A stretch of DNA of 64,000 nucleotides from Litorivita sp050633545 (lineage in GTDB: Bacteria; Pseudomonadota; Alphaproteobacteria; Rhodobacterales; Rhodobacteraceae), in contig JBOEGS010000002.1 in the NCBI GenBank assembly GCA_050633545.1, positions 1 to 64,000 of the forward strand, in the 5' to 3' direction. A model generated the notes under the pieces. It was not told where the DNA came from, did not search any database, and saw only the letters and a program-made list of their open reading frames with translations. Positions within the stretch are counted from its first letter, which is position 1; every line of letters starts with the position of its first letter. Made by a program: the position numbers and the translations under genes. This document shows positions 18,233 through 26,795 of the stretch, in pieces.

Positions 18233-19372
18233 ATGCTGATGCGACAGTCCTCTTTCCCGTCCCTGAGTGCCCTGACCGGCGCGCTGACCGGCCGCCTTGG
18301 CCGCCGCGCCAGTGAGGCGCAAGACGAAGAGCCAAGCCTCGAGGCCGGCTCTGCCGAATTCGACGGCGCTGATCTGGTGCTCGAAAACATGGATGGCAGC
18401 CAATCTTTTGCCCAACCCGCGCCCCAACGCGATCCCGCAATCGAATCCGACGCCGCGCTTCTGGATGCGCTGCGCGCCAAAATCGACGAAGGCCGCCCCC
18501 TCGCAGAACAACGCGATGACAACAGCCTCCGCATCACCCCGCGCCGCGCGCGCCGCGCCGCACAGCACGATGCCCCGCAGAACGAGGCCGAAGCGCGCCA
18601 AGACACCGCGCTCGAGCCTGCGCAGATCACTGCGCCCGCACAGGACGCCGCCCCACAGACGCCGACATCCGGCGCGCTCGACCTGTCCGGTTTTGCCATT
18701 GCGGGCCAATCCGCCCCCGCCACAGCACAATGCGCCGTATCCGCGCTGATGACCTCGGATGCCGACACGATGGTGTTTACCGCCTCCGAAGAACGCTTCG
18801 CCGCGCCGCTGGTCCAAACCGTCGAAGAGCAGGCCGATGACGCACAGGTGCCCGCCGATCTTCGCGCAACCGATCTTCGCGCGCAGGCTGCGCCCGCATC
18901 CACCGCCGCCGCGCCGCAGACCGCGACCGACGATGACAGCCTCGAAGACCAAGAGGACGATTTGCTCTTGGGCCGCTGCGCCGCTCTGGCCGCGCGCGCC
19001 GCGCAAGTGAACACCGCCGCAGAGCAATCTGCGCCTGACACGGCACATGATCTGCCCCTGCCCGCGATTGACGACGTGCCTGAAACACCCACGCCTTCGG
19101 CCCTGTGCTTGCACCATGGCGCAGGCATCGGCGATCCCGATGACATCATCGAAGGGTTTAGCGCCGAGGATGAAATCCTGCTCATCGAACTGACCGAAGG
19201 GCGCAGCGTGCCGCGTATCAGCTTCCGCCAGCATCCAAGCGGCGATTATACCGATCTGGTGCTGTTGCAAGACGGGGTGATCCCTGCGCGCCGTGTGATC
19301 CGCGTCTTGGGCGATCATTGTCTCAGCCGCGCCGATCTGGCCTTTAGCATCGCGCGCCGCATGGCGGCCTGA
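18233..19372 (+). CDS. hypothetical protein with acidic low-complexity region and RTX-like C-terminal motif
   Basis: A 379-residue protein of unknown function. No signal peptide is evident. Residues about 30-290 are acidic, Ala/Glu/Asp/Pro-rich and probably disordered. The C-terminal 90 residues are ordered and include DPDDIIEGFSAEDEILLIEL, a pattern that resembles the strand found after RTX repeats ('I-x-x-F-x-x-x-x-D-x-ϕ-x-ϕ') in secreted calcium-binding proteins. The next gene contains a similar ITDFNAEEDRVLIDAF. GGAGACAAGAAT precedes the ATG. The C-terminus has the order expected for an uncleaved type I secretion signal region, but this is inference. Confidence 0.6.
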   Translation: MLMRQSSFPSLSALTGALTGRLGRRASEAQDEEPSLEAGSAEFDGADLVLENMDGSQSFAQPAPQRDPAIESDAALLDALRAKIDEGRPLAEQRDDNSLRITPRRARRAAQHDAPQNEAEARQDTALEPAQITAPAQDAAPQTPTSGALDLSGFAIAGQSAPATAQCAVSALMTSDADTMVFTASEERFAAPLVQTVEEQADDAQVPADLRATDLRAQAAPASTAAAPQTATDDDSLEDQEDDLLLGRCAALAARAAQVNTAAEQSAPDTAHDLPLPAIDDVPETPTPSALCLHHGAGIGDPDDIIEGFSAEDEILLIELTEGRSVPRISFRQHPSGDYTDLVLLQDGVIPARRVIRVLGDHCLSRADLAFSIARRMAA

Positions 19373-19577
19373 CGGCTCCAAACGGATTTCGCTAAACCCC
19401 TAAAGACGATGACCTTTTGCGATTGCGCGCCCTGAGGGAGCAATGCGGTTCGGGCCGCTGGCGCGTGATTCTTGCGCCGGACGCCCCAAAAGGCAGCTTA
19501 TTGCCGTCGTCGTCCGCGACAATCACGCAAAAACACACCGAACTGTTGCGCCATTATGGGGTTAACTCGCCAATAAA

Positions 19578-19604
19578 TTGACCGCCCTCCCCTTCCGTTA
19601 TACG
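19578..19604 (+). promoter_or_regulatory. possible promoter of the repeat-protein gene
   Basis: TTGACC (19578-19583) and TATACG (19599-19604) resemble sigma-70 hexamers with a 15-base spacer, slightly short. A start about 7 bases later would leave a leader of roughly 40 bases before the ATG at 19649. Confidence 0.3.
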
Positions 19605-19648
19605 AAAACGTTAACCACGTTGGCGGTAGCGAGAGAAAAGGGTTGGGA

Positions 19649-21421
19649 ATGATTTTAACGATTTTTTACGCGCTGGTCGGAACCCTCGCGGTTGGTATCC
19701 TTTATGATCTCGCAGACACGTCAACGGACGACACACAGACCGATCCGGACACGCCCGAAACCCCCGAGACACCAGAAACGCCCGAAACGCCCGCAAGCAT
19801 CGAGACCGTCACCGGCACGACCGGTTCGGATACGCTGAGCGCCGCCGACGACCAGATCGCCTTTGGCGGCGACGGGGCCGATGTCATGTCCGCCTCCGCC
19901 AACGGCATTGTGGTCGGCGGCGCGGGCGCGGATACGCTGAGCGCCGCAGGTCTGGGCGAGGCGCGCGGCGGCACCGGCACGGATGTGTTGACCGGCGCGG
20001 GCGCGAGCACCGTGTCGGGGGGCTTTGGCTCCGATACGCTGACCTTGACCGACGATGCCTTTGGCGAGGGCGAGGAAGGCTCCGATACCCTCATCGCCAA
20101 TGGCACGGCCTTGGCCAAAGGCGACGCGGGCAGCGATATCTTGCAACTGTCCGAGGAGGCGGTCGGCAGGGGCGGTCTGGACGACGACCTGCTTGCGGCC
20201 GATGGCGACAGCACGGCGCTTGGCAATGCGGGCAACGATACCTTGCTGGGCATGGGCGGCGCAGAGTTGGAAGGCGGGGACGGCGACGATATCCTTGCCT
20301 ATCAAGGCACCGCCATCGACAGCGGCGCGAGTGTCACCGCTACGGGCGGCGAAGGGGCCGACACCTTTGTGATCGGCCTGACCGGATCGGAGGGCGCGCT
20401 GCCCGATTGGAACGCGCTGCAAGGCCTGCCCTCCTTGGCGGGCAATGTTTTCGAGATCACCGATTTTAACGCCGAGGAAGACCGCGTTCTCATCGACGCA
20501 TTTGACGAGATCGACGGCGAGCTGTCGGTGATCACCGAGATGTCCACCGTCAGCGACGAAACCGGCACCGCCTTGAACGTCCTGTTGACCGCCACCAATG
20601 GCGCCGAGCAGACGGTCGGCAGCCTGACCCTGCGCTTCACCAATATCAATCCAGAGGACTTCGATCCGCTGGTCCACCTCGGTTTTGTCACCAGCAGCGA
20701 AGAGGCCTTGGCCACCGATACGCCCGAAACCTTCGCCGGTCCTCTGACAACGCAGACCCTCACCGACGGGGATGATGCGGCGGTCATCACGGCGGCGACC
20801 TTGCTTGATGCGGGGGCGGGCAATGACACGATCACATGGACCGCAGGCATAGGCGGCACCGCCAATCTGGGCGATGGCAATGATACGATTGTGGCCGGTC
20901 CGGCCAATGTCATCATCGACGGCGGCGCGGGCGACGATGTGATCACCGCCGCCTGCGGCGCGACCATCGATCCGGGCACCGGCACCGACGCGATCACTCT
21001 CAACCTCGAAGCGGGCACAGCGCCGATTGCCGTCGCCTTCTCCGAAGAGGCCGACACGATCACCGTCAACCTCGCGGCCAATACGGCGGTGGATTACTTC
21101 CAAGTCACCGTGGTCGAAACCGATACGGTCACCGATGCCACATCCGGCGATCCGGTAAGCTTTACGCAAACCGGCACGGTCTATTTCTTGTCGAAAACGG
21201 CCGGTCTGGGCCTGACCGAAGAGGGTTTCTTGGCCGACTTTGGCGGCGCGACGGTTTTGGCCGAAATTGATCTGGGCGTGAAAACCGGCGTGTCGGCCTC
21301 GGGCGGCGGGCTGGATATCACCGACGCCTTTAACGACACGGTGGGGATCACGGTGAACGGCACGCTGGCAGGTAGCTTCAACTTCCCGATTACCACGACC
21401 GCGACCGAAGCGACGGCCTGA
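19649..21421 (+). CDS. RTX-like calcium-binding repeat protein
   Basis: A 590-residue protein. Residues 1-20 form one hydrophobic helix. A PET tandem repeat (35-48) forms a Pro-rich stalk. Residues 56-225 hold ten consecutive 17-residue units of the form GGxGxDxL followed by about 9 variable residues, resembling the RTX nonapeptide but with a 17- rather than 18-residue period. The ITDFNAEEDRVLIDAF strand follows, and a second set of two to three units lies near 390-440 (GNDTI, GDDVI, GTDAI). The rest is beta-rich. This suggests a cell-surface or secreted calcium-stabilised beta-roll. An in-frame TTG two codons upstream is less likely than the ATG, which follows AAGGG. No type I secretion genes are adjacent. 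Confidence 0.8.
   Translation: MILTIFYALVGTLAVGILYDLADTSTDDTQTDPDTPETPETPETPETPASIETVTGTTGSDTLSAADDQIAFGGDGADVMSASANGIVVGGAGADTLSAAGLGEARGGTGTDVLTGAGASTVSGGFGSDTLTLTDDAFGEGEEGSDTLIANGTALAKGDAGSDILQLSEEAVGRGGLDDDLLAADGDSTALGNAGNDTLLGMGGAELEGGDGDDILAYQGTAIDSGASVTATGGEGADTFVIGLTGSEGALPDWNALQGLPSLAGNVFEITDFNAEEDRVLIDAFDEIDGELSVITEMSTVSDETGTALNVLLTATNGAEQTVGSLTLRFTNINPEDFDPLVHLGFVTSSEEALATDTPETFAGPLTTQTLTDGDDAAVITAATLLDAGAGNDTITWTAGIGGTANLGDGNDTIVAGPANVIIDGGAGDDVITAACGATIDPGTGTDAITLNLEAGTAPIAVAFSEEADTITVNLAANTAVDYFQVTVVETDTVTDATSGDPVSFTQTGTVYFLSKTAGLGLTEEGFLADFGGATVLAEIDLGVKTGVSASGGGLDITDAFNDTVGITVNGTLAGSFNFPITTTATEATA
19814..20323 (+). repeat. ten 51-bp coding repeats (17-residue RTX-like units)
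   Basis: The ten units start every 51 bases from 19814. In protein terms they begin GTTGSD, GGDGAD, GGAGAD, GGTGTD, GGFGSD, GEEGSD, GDAGSD, GGLDDD, GNAGND and GGDGDD. The DNA has diverged; the period is kept exactly through nine units. Confidence 0.85.
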
Positions 21422-21440
21422 TCATCCAAGCCGCAAATTT

Positions 21441-21475
21441 GCAAACGCGCGCCTCGCTCGGGGCGCGCGTTTTGC
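21441..21475. terminator. bidirectional terminator between convergent genes
   Basis: GCAAACGCGCGCC (21441-21453) pairs with GGCGCGCGTTTTGC (about 21462-21475) with one bulged T. The arms end in A-rich and T-rich runs, so the hairpin could serve the repeat-protein gene and the convergent methyltransferase gene. Confidence 0.7.
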
Positions 21476-21572
21476 TTTGCGCGGCGCGCCAACACCTGCG
21501 TAGACTTGTCCGCGACACGCGGCCATGGCGGCGCACCTGAGAAAGCCAAGGAAATGCGAGTGGGGTCTGGGT

Positions 21573-22313
21573 TCAAACCGGCTTGACCTTGGGCGCGGGC
21601 GCCAAGGCCCCCAAGGGTTTGCGCACCGCTTCGCGCAGCCCTGGCCCGACGGGCGCATGCACGCGTTTGGTCGCCTCGACCATCAACACGCCCCCCGACA
21701 GGATCACCGACAGGCTGCTGCCCGCGCGCTCCCACATCGACGCGGTCTTGCGCCAGAACCGTTTGTGCGAGGGCGGCTGGTAAAGCGTGCTCAAATGCCG
21801 CTCGGGCAGGAAATTATGGCGCTTCAATTCACTCTCGAGCTGGCTTTGGCTATAGGGGCGGCCAAAGCCGAAAGGCGTGCGGTCCGAACGCGACCAAAGC
21901 CCCGCGCGATGCGGCACGATGAACAGCGCCCGCCCCCCTGGCCCCAACACGCGCCAGCATTCTTCGAGCAATGCCGATGGCCGCTCGGAGGTCTCCAGCC
22001 CGTGCAGCACCACCAGCTTGTCCACCCGTCCGGTTTCAAGCGGCCATAGGGTCTCTTCGCTCAGCACCGACACATTGGGCAGGCCCGCAGGCCACGGCAT
22101 CACCCCCTGCGGCGCGGGCATAAGGGCGACAACGCGGCGCGCATCGGCCAGATAGGGCCGCAACAACGGCACCGCAAAGCCGAAGCCCGCCACCGTCTGC
22201 CCCTTGGCCTCGGGCCACAGTTTGAGCATCTGGTCGCGCACGGTCTTTTGCGCCGCACGGCCAAGATGGCTACGGTAATAAAAGTTGCGCAGGTCTTGCA
22301 CATCAAGATGCAT
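21573..22313 (-). CDS. class I SAM-dependent methyltransferase
   Basis: A 246-residue methyltransferase-11-type protein. Motif I is atypical (VAGFGFAVPLL instead of the usual D-x-G-x-G-x-G), followed by an unusually short acidic-residue region (VVALMPAPQG). The later core is typical: VDKLVVLHGLETSERPSALLEECWRVLGPGGRALFIVP, which carries the motif-III LxPGG. The weak motif I leaves SAM binding plausible rather than certain. The substrate is unknown. The gene is divergent from gloB, with 74 bases between starts; I recall the same arrangement in relatives. Confidence 0.8.
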   Translation of the reverse strand: MHLDVQDLRNFYYRSHLGRAAQKTVRDQMLKLWPEAKGQTVAGFGFAVPLLRPYLADARRVVALMPAPQGVMPWPAGLPNVSVLSEETLWPLETGRVDKLVVLHGLETSERPSALLEECWRVLGPGGRALFIVPHRAGLWSRSDRTPFGFGRPYSQSQLESELKRHNFLPERHLSTLYQPPSHKRFWRKTASMWERAGSSLSVILSGGVLMVEATKRVHAPVGPGLREAVRKPLGALAPAPKVKPV

Positions 22314-22387
22314 TGCAGGCAGGCTCCGGATCGGTCACGGTCATCGCACCATCTGCGCAAAGCATATCAACAGGGAGATAAAACGCC

Positions 22388-23161
22388 ATGCCTCTTGAGA
22401 TCATCACAATTCCCTGCCTGTCGGACAATTACGCCTATCTGCTCCATGATGCCCAAAGCGGCCAGACCGCCGTGGTCGATGTGCCCGAGGCCGACCCGAT
22501 CCGGCGCGCCTTGGCGGCGCGCGGTTGGCGGCTCAGCCATATCTTTTTGACCCACCACCATTGGGACCATATCGACGGGGTGGCGCCGCTGCTGGAAACC
22601 AATCCGGCCAAAGTGGTCGGCGCGCGCGCCGATGCGCACCGCCTGCCCGATCTCGACCTTGCCGTGGCCGAGGGCGAGGGCGAGCCATTCGAATTTGGCG
22701 GCGAGCCGGTGCAGGTTTTTGACGTCTCCGGCCATACGCTTGGCCATATCGCCTTCTACCTGCCGCAAAGCGCCGCGCTGTTTTCCGCCGACAGCCTGAT
22801 GGCCTTGGGCTGCGGACGCCTCTTTGAGGGCACGCCTGCGCAAATGCACGCCAGCATGGAAAAACTCCGCGCCCTGCCCGCCGAAACCATGGTCTATTCG
22901 GGCCATGAATACACCCAATCCAATGCCCGCTTCGCGCTCAGCGTCGATCCCGATAATGCCGATTTGCAGGCGCGTAGCACCGCGATTGACGCCGCCCGCG
23001 CGCGCGGCGAGCCAACAGTGCCCGCGCCTTTGTCCTTGGAACTGGCCACCAATCCCTTCTTGCGCGCCCATGACCGAAGCCTCGCCCGTGCCATCGGCAT
23101 GGAAGGCGCCGCGCCGGTCGATGTGTTTACCGAGCTGCGCGCGCGCAAGGACAAATTTTAG
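22388..23161 (+). CDS. gloB: hydroxyacylglutathione hydrolase (glyoxalase II)
   Basis: A 257-residue metallo-beta-lactamase-fold hydrolase that releases D-lactate and glutathione from S-lactoylglutathione, the second step of methylglyoxal detoxification. The metal motif THHHWDHIDG begins at Thr55 (His56, His58, Asp60 and His61 as ligands). A later HTLGHIAFY supplies the third His, and SGHEYTQSNARFAL with FLRAHDRSL near the C-terminus are glyoxalase II-specific glutathione-binding elements. Length is normal. AGGGAGATAAAACGCC precedes the ATG. Confidence 0.96.
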   Translation: MPLEIITIPCLSDNYAYLLHDAQSGQTAVVDVPEADPIRRALAARGWRLSHIFLTHHHWDHIDGVAPLLETNPAKVVGARADAHRLPDLDLAVAEGEGEPFEFGGEPVQVFDVSGHTLGHIAFYLPQSAALFSADSLMALGCGRLFEGTPAQMHASMEKLRALPAETMVYSGHEYTQSNARFALSVDPDNADLQARSTAIDAARARGEPTVPAPLSLELATNPFLRAHDRSLARAIGMEGAAPVDVFTELRARKDKF

Positions 23162-23490
23162 CCCGATCTAGTGGTATCGCCGCGCCGCGCCCCTATATAT
23201 TCATGGCGCATCGGGGCTCGAAGGGCCTTGCCGCGCTCCATGCCACGCCCCGTGCCGCGCCTCGTGCCAGCGCCCGAACAGACAAGGTTAACCCACAGAC
23301 CGCGCTCTTGCCGTGGCGGCAACACCCCGTTGATGGGCGCATAATCACGGCAAATACATCTCAAAACACGAAATGTGATCGGAAAATCACAAAAAGCACT
23401 TGAAGCGGGGCCGCAATCGACCAAACTTTAAGACTATGAGGCCATGGTTGGTGTCAACATCGCCCCAACCCAGATCAGAAGGAGCACAAA
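23162..23490. promoter_or_regulatory. gloB-clpA intergenic region
   Basis: About 330 bases without a gene. The last 130 bases are AT-richer and should contain the clpA promoter. CTTGAA (23399-23404) resembles the -35 of a heat-shock (sigma-32) promoter, but the sequence 15-16 bases later is a poor match to CCCCATNT, so it is only a hint. A good ribosome site (AGAAGGAG) lies just before the GTG start of clpA. clpS, often found upstream of clpA, is not present. Confidence 0.35.
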
Positions 23491-25818
23491 GTGCCTTCAT
23501 TCTCGAACACACTGGAACAGGCAATCCACGCCGCACTGGCGCTTGCGAATGCCCGCAGCCACGAATTTGCAACGCTCGAGCACCTGCTGCTCGCGCTCCT
23601 CGACGAGCCCGAAGCGGCCAAGGTCATGAAGGCCTGTAGCGTCGATGTGGACGATTTGCGACGAACGCTGGTGGAATTCATCGACGAGGATCTGGCCAAT
23701 CTCGTCACCGATATCGACGGCTCGGAATCCGTGCCGACCGCCGCCTTCCAACGCGTCATCCAACGCGCCGCGATCCATGTGCAAAGCTCCGGTCGCACCG
23801 AGGTCACCGGCGCCAATGTCTTGGTCGCGATTTTCGCCGAACGCGAAAGCAACGCGGCCTATTTCTTGCAAGAGCAGGACATGACCCGTTACGACGCGGT
23901 CAATTATATCGCCCATGGCGTCGCCAAAGACCCCGCTTACGGCGAGCCGCGCCCGATTTCCGGTGCCAGCGCCGAGACCGAGCACGAGCACGGCCCGACC
24001 GAGGCCGAAGAGGCCAAGGAAAGCGCGCTTGGCAAATATTGCGTCGATCTCAACGAAAAAGCCCGCCAAGGCGATGTCGATCCCCTGATCGGCCGCTCCG
24101 GCGAGGTCGAGCGCTGCATTCAGGTGCTGTGCCGCCGCCGCAAGAATAACCCGCTTCTGGTCGGTGATCCCGGCGTTGGCAAAACCGCCATCGCCGAAGG
24201 GCTTGCGCGCAAGATCGTCGCAGGCGAGACCCCCGATGTCTTGTCCGAAACCACGATTTTCTCGCTCGATATGGGCGCGCTTTTGGCGGGCACCCGCTAT
24301 CGCGGCGACTTCGAAGAGCGCCTCAAAGCCGTGGTGACCGAGCTTGAAGACCACCCCGATGCGGTGCTGTTCATCGACGAAATCCATACCGTGATCGGCG
24401 CAGGTGCCACCTCCGGCGGCGCGATGGATGCCTCGAACCTGCTCAAACCCGCCTTGCAGGGCGGCAAGCTGCGCTGCATGGGCTCGACCACCTACAAGGA
24501 ATTCCGCCAGCACTTCGAAAAGGACCGTGCCCTGAGCCGCCGGTTCCAGAAAATCGACGTGAGCGAGCCGAGCGTCGAGGATACAGTCAAGATCCTGCGC
24601 GGCCTGCAGCCCTACTTCGAAGAGCATCACGCGGTGAAATTCACCAATGATGCGATCAAATCGGCTGTCGAACTGGCCTCGCGCTATATCCACGACCGCA
24701 AACTGCCCGACAAAGCCATCGACGTGATCGACGAGGCTGGTGCGGCGCAGCGGCTGGTGACCGAAAGCAAACGGCGCAAAACCATCGGCGTCAAAGAGAT
24801 CGAAGCCGTGGTCGCCAAAATCGCCCGCATCCCGCCAAAGAACGTCTCCAAGGACGATGCAGAGGTGCTCAAGGATCTGGAAACATCGCTCAAACGCGTG
24901 GTCTTTGGCCAAGATGCGGCGATCGAGGCCCTGTCTTCGGCGATCAAACTGGCCCGCGCGGGCCTGCGCGAGCCGGAAAAACCCATCGGCAACTATCTCT
25001 TCGCCGGTCCCACCGGCGTCGGCAAAACCGAAGTGGCCAAGCAATTGGCCGATACGCTCGGGGTCGAACTTTTGCGCTTCGACATGTCCGAATATATGGA
25101 GAAACACGCGGTCTCGCGCCTCATCGGCGCACCTCCCGGCTATGTCGGGTTTGACCAAGGCGGCATGCTCACGGACCGTGTGGACGAGCATCCACATTGC
25201 GTTTTGCTGCTCGACGAGATGGAAAAAGCCCACCCCGACGTCTATAACATCTTGCTGCAGGTGATGGACAACGGCAAGCTGACCGACCACAACGGCCGCA
25301 CCGTGGATTTCCGCAACGTGATCTTGATCATGACCTCGAACGCGGGCGCCACCGAACAGGCCAAAGAAGCCATCGGCTTCAACCGCGACCGCCGCGAGGG
25401 CGAGGATACCGCCGCGATCGAACGCACGTTCACGCCGGAATTCCGCAACCGTCTGGATGCGGTGGTCTCCTTCGCGCCGCTGCCCAAAGACACGATCTTG
25501 CAAGTGGTCGAGAAATTCGTGCTGCAACTCGAAGCACAATTGATGGACCGCAATGTCACCATCGAGCTGACCCGCCCCGCCGCCGAATGGCTGGCCGACA
25601 AGGGCTACGACAGCAAGATGGGCGCGCGCCCCTTGGGCCGCGTGATCCAAGAGCACATCAAAAAGCCGCTGGCCGAGGAGTTGCTGTTCGGCAAACTTTC
25701 CAAAGGCGGTGTGGTCAAGGTCGGCGTCAAGGATGGCAAGATCGACCTCAAGACCGAAGGCCCGAAAAAGGCGCGCATTTCGTCCAGCAAAAAGCCGCCC
25801 TTGCTCACCGCCGATTGA
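23491..25818 (+). CDS. clpA: ATP-dependent Clp protease ATP-binding subunit ClpA
   Basis: A 775-residue class 1 AAA+ unfoldase that feeds substrates to ClpP. The N-domain (1-145, beginning MPSFSNTLEQAIHAALALA) is the adaptor-binding Clp repeat domain. D1 has GDPGVGKT (225-232) and FIDEIHTVIGAG. D2 has GPTGVGKT (506-513) and LLDEMEKAHPDVYN. The EAIGF element near 620-630 is the IGF/L ClpP-docking loop. No long middle coiled coil is present, which excludes ClpB. The start is GTG after AGAAGGAG. The downstream M23 peptidase gene overlaps it (TGATG). Confidence 0.97.
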   Translation: MPSFSNTLEQAIHAALALANARSHEFATLEHLLLALLDEPEAAKVMKACSVDVDDLRRTLVEFIDEDLANLVTDIDGSESVPTAAFQRVIQRAAIHVQSSGRTEVTGANVLVAIFAERESNAAYFLQEQDMTRYDAVNYIAHGVAKDPAYGEPRPISGASAETEHEHGPTEAEEAKESALGKYCVDLNEKARQGDVDPLIGRSGEVERCIQVLCRRRKNNPLLVGDPGVGKTAIAEGLARKIVAGETPDVLSETTIFSLDMGALLAGTRYRGDFEERLKAVVTELEDHPDAVLFIDEIHTVIGAGATSGGAMDASNLLKPALQGGKLRCMGSTTYKEFRQHFEKDRALSRRFQKIDVSEPSVEDTVKILRGLQPYFEEHHAVKFTNDAIKSAVELASRYIHDRKLPDKAIDVIDEAGAAQRLVTESKRRKTIGVKEIEAVVAKIARIPPKNVSKDDAEVLKDLETSLKRVVFGQDAAIEALSSAIKLARAGLREPEKPIGNYLFAGPTGVGKTEVAKQLADTLGVELLRFDMSEYMEKHAVSRLIGAPPGYVGFDQGGMLTDRVDEHPHCVLLLDEMEKAHPDVYNILLQVMDNGKLTDHNGRTVDFRNVILIMTSNAGATEQAKEAIGFNRDRREGEDTAAIERTFTPEFRNRLDAVVSFAPLPKDTILQVVEKFVLQLEAQLMDRNVTIELTRPAAEWLADKGYDSKMGARPLGRVIQEHIKKPLAEELLFGKLSKGGVVKVGVKDGKIDLKTEGPKKARISSSKKPPLLTAD

Positions 25819-26783
25819 TGCGGATTGCACGGCATATCGCCCTGATCCTATCCTTCGTAGCGCCCGCCGCTGCGGAGGATTTTTCGCTTTCATGGCCCGC
25901 CGACTGCACCCTTGGCGAGACCTGTTTCATCCAGCATTACGTCGACGACGACCCCACAAGCGGTGCCTCCGATTACACCTGCGGCACCGCCACCTATGAC
26001 AGCCACAAAGGCACCGACATCCGCCTGCGAAGCCGCGCCGAAATGGCGGCGGGCGTGCAGGTTCTGGCCGCGGCTGACGGCGTAGTTCTGGGCCTGCGCG
26101 ACGGGATGGAAGATGCGATCCTCACCCGCGAGACCGAGGCCAAGATCAAGGGCAAGGATTGCGGCAACGGGGTGGTGATCCGTCACGCGGGCGGATGGGA
26201 CACTCAATATTGCCATATGAAGCGCGGCTCGATCACCGTCGCCAAGGGAGAGCGCGTCACCGCCGGCACGCCCTTGGGCGAAATCGGGCTGAGCGGGCGC
26301 ACGCAATTTCCGCATCTTCACATCTCGCTGCGCAAGGACGGCACGCAGGTCGACCCCTTTGACCCCGACGGGCAGATCACCTGCGGCGCGCCCTCGCAAA
26401 CCACCCTTTGGGACCGCGATATTCCCTATTCGGCGGGCGGCATTCTGGCCGCCGGTTTTGCCCCCCTCGTGCCCAGCTTTGACGCCATCAAGGCCGGCAC
26501 CGCCGATGAAACCCCCGCCCGCGATGCTCCCGCCTTTGTGCTCTGGGCCTATGCGTTTGGCGGGCAATCGGGCGACATCATGCGCCTGTCCATCACGGGG
26601 CCTGAGGGCGAATTGATCCGCCATGACGCGGTGTTGGACAAGGATCAGGCACAGTTTTTCCGCGCCACCGGCAAGAAACGGCGCGCGCCGCAATGGCCTG
26701 CGGGCGATTACGAAGGCCGCGCCAGCTTGCTGCGCGGCGGCGAGATCATCGCCCAAACGGACATCCGCGCCGCGCTGCGCTAG
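25818..26783 (+). CDS. M23-family (LytM-like) peptidase, secreted
   Basis: A 321-residue periplasmic protein with a signal peptide ending near Ala-Ala-Glu (18-20). The M23 metal motif HxxxD is His63-Asp67 (SHKGTDIR), and the second pair is HLH in the segment GRTQFPHLHISL, near residue 170. The substrate is likely the peptide cross-links of peptidoglycan. The C-terminal half (about 205-321) is an extra beta-rich domain seen in some alphaproteobacterial members. It shares TGATG with the end of clpA, so it is translated as part of the clpA transcript. Confidence 0.88.
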   Translation: MRIARHIALILSFVAPAAAEDFSLSWPADCTLGETCFIQHYVDDDPTSGASDYTCGTATYDSHKGTDIRLRSRAEMAAGVQVLAAADGVVLGLRDGMEDAILTRETEAKIKGKDCGNGVVIRHAGGWDTQYCHMKRGSITVAKGERVTAGTPLGEIGLSGRTQFPHLHISLRKDGTQVDPFDPDGQITCGAPSQTTLWDRDIPYSAGGILAAGFAPLVPSFDAIKAGTADETPARDAPAFVLWAYAFGGQSGDIMRLSITGPEGELIRHDAVLDKDQAQFFRATGKKRRAPQWPAGDYEGRASLLRGGEIIAQTDIRAALR

Positions 26784-26795
26784 GGCGCGAGCGCG

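Noticed and set aside
18046..19185. Minus-strand ORF of 379 codons over the gene at 18233
   Set aside because: It is the reverse complement of a repetitive Ala/Glu-rich gene. The plus-strand gene has a good ribosome site and an ordered C-terminal domain, the minus frame has none.
21560..21600. tRNA 3' end (GGTTCAAACC)
   Set aside because: The T-loop-like string lies at the 3' end of the methyltransferase gene and no acceptor stem or anticodon arm can be formed around it. No other tRNA-like sequence was found.
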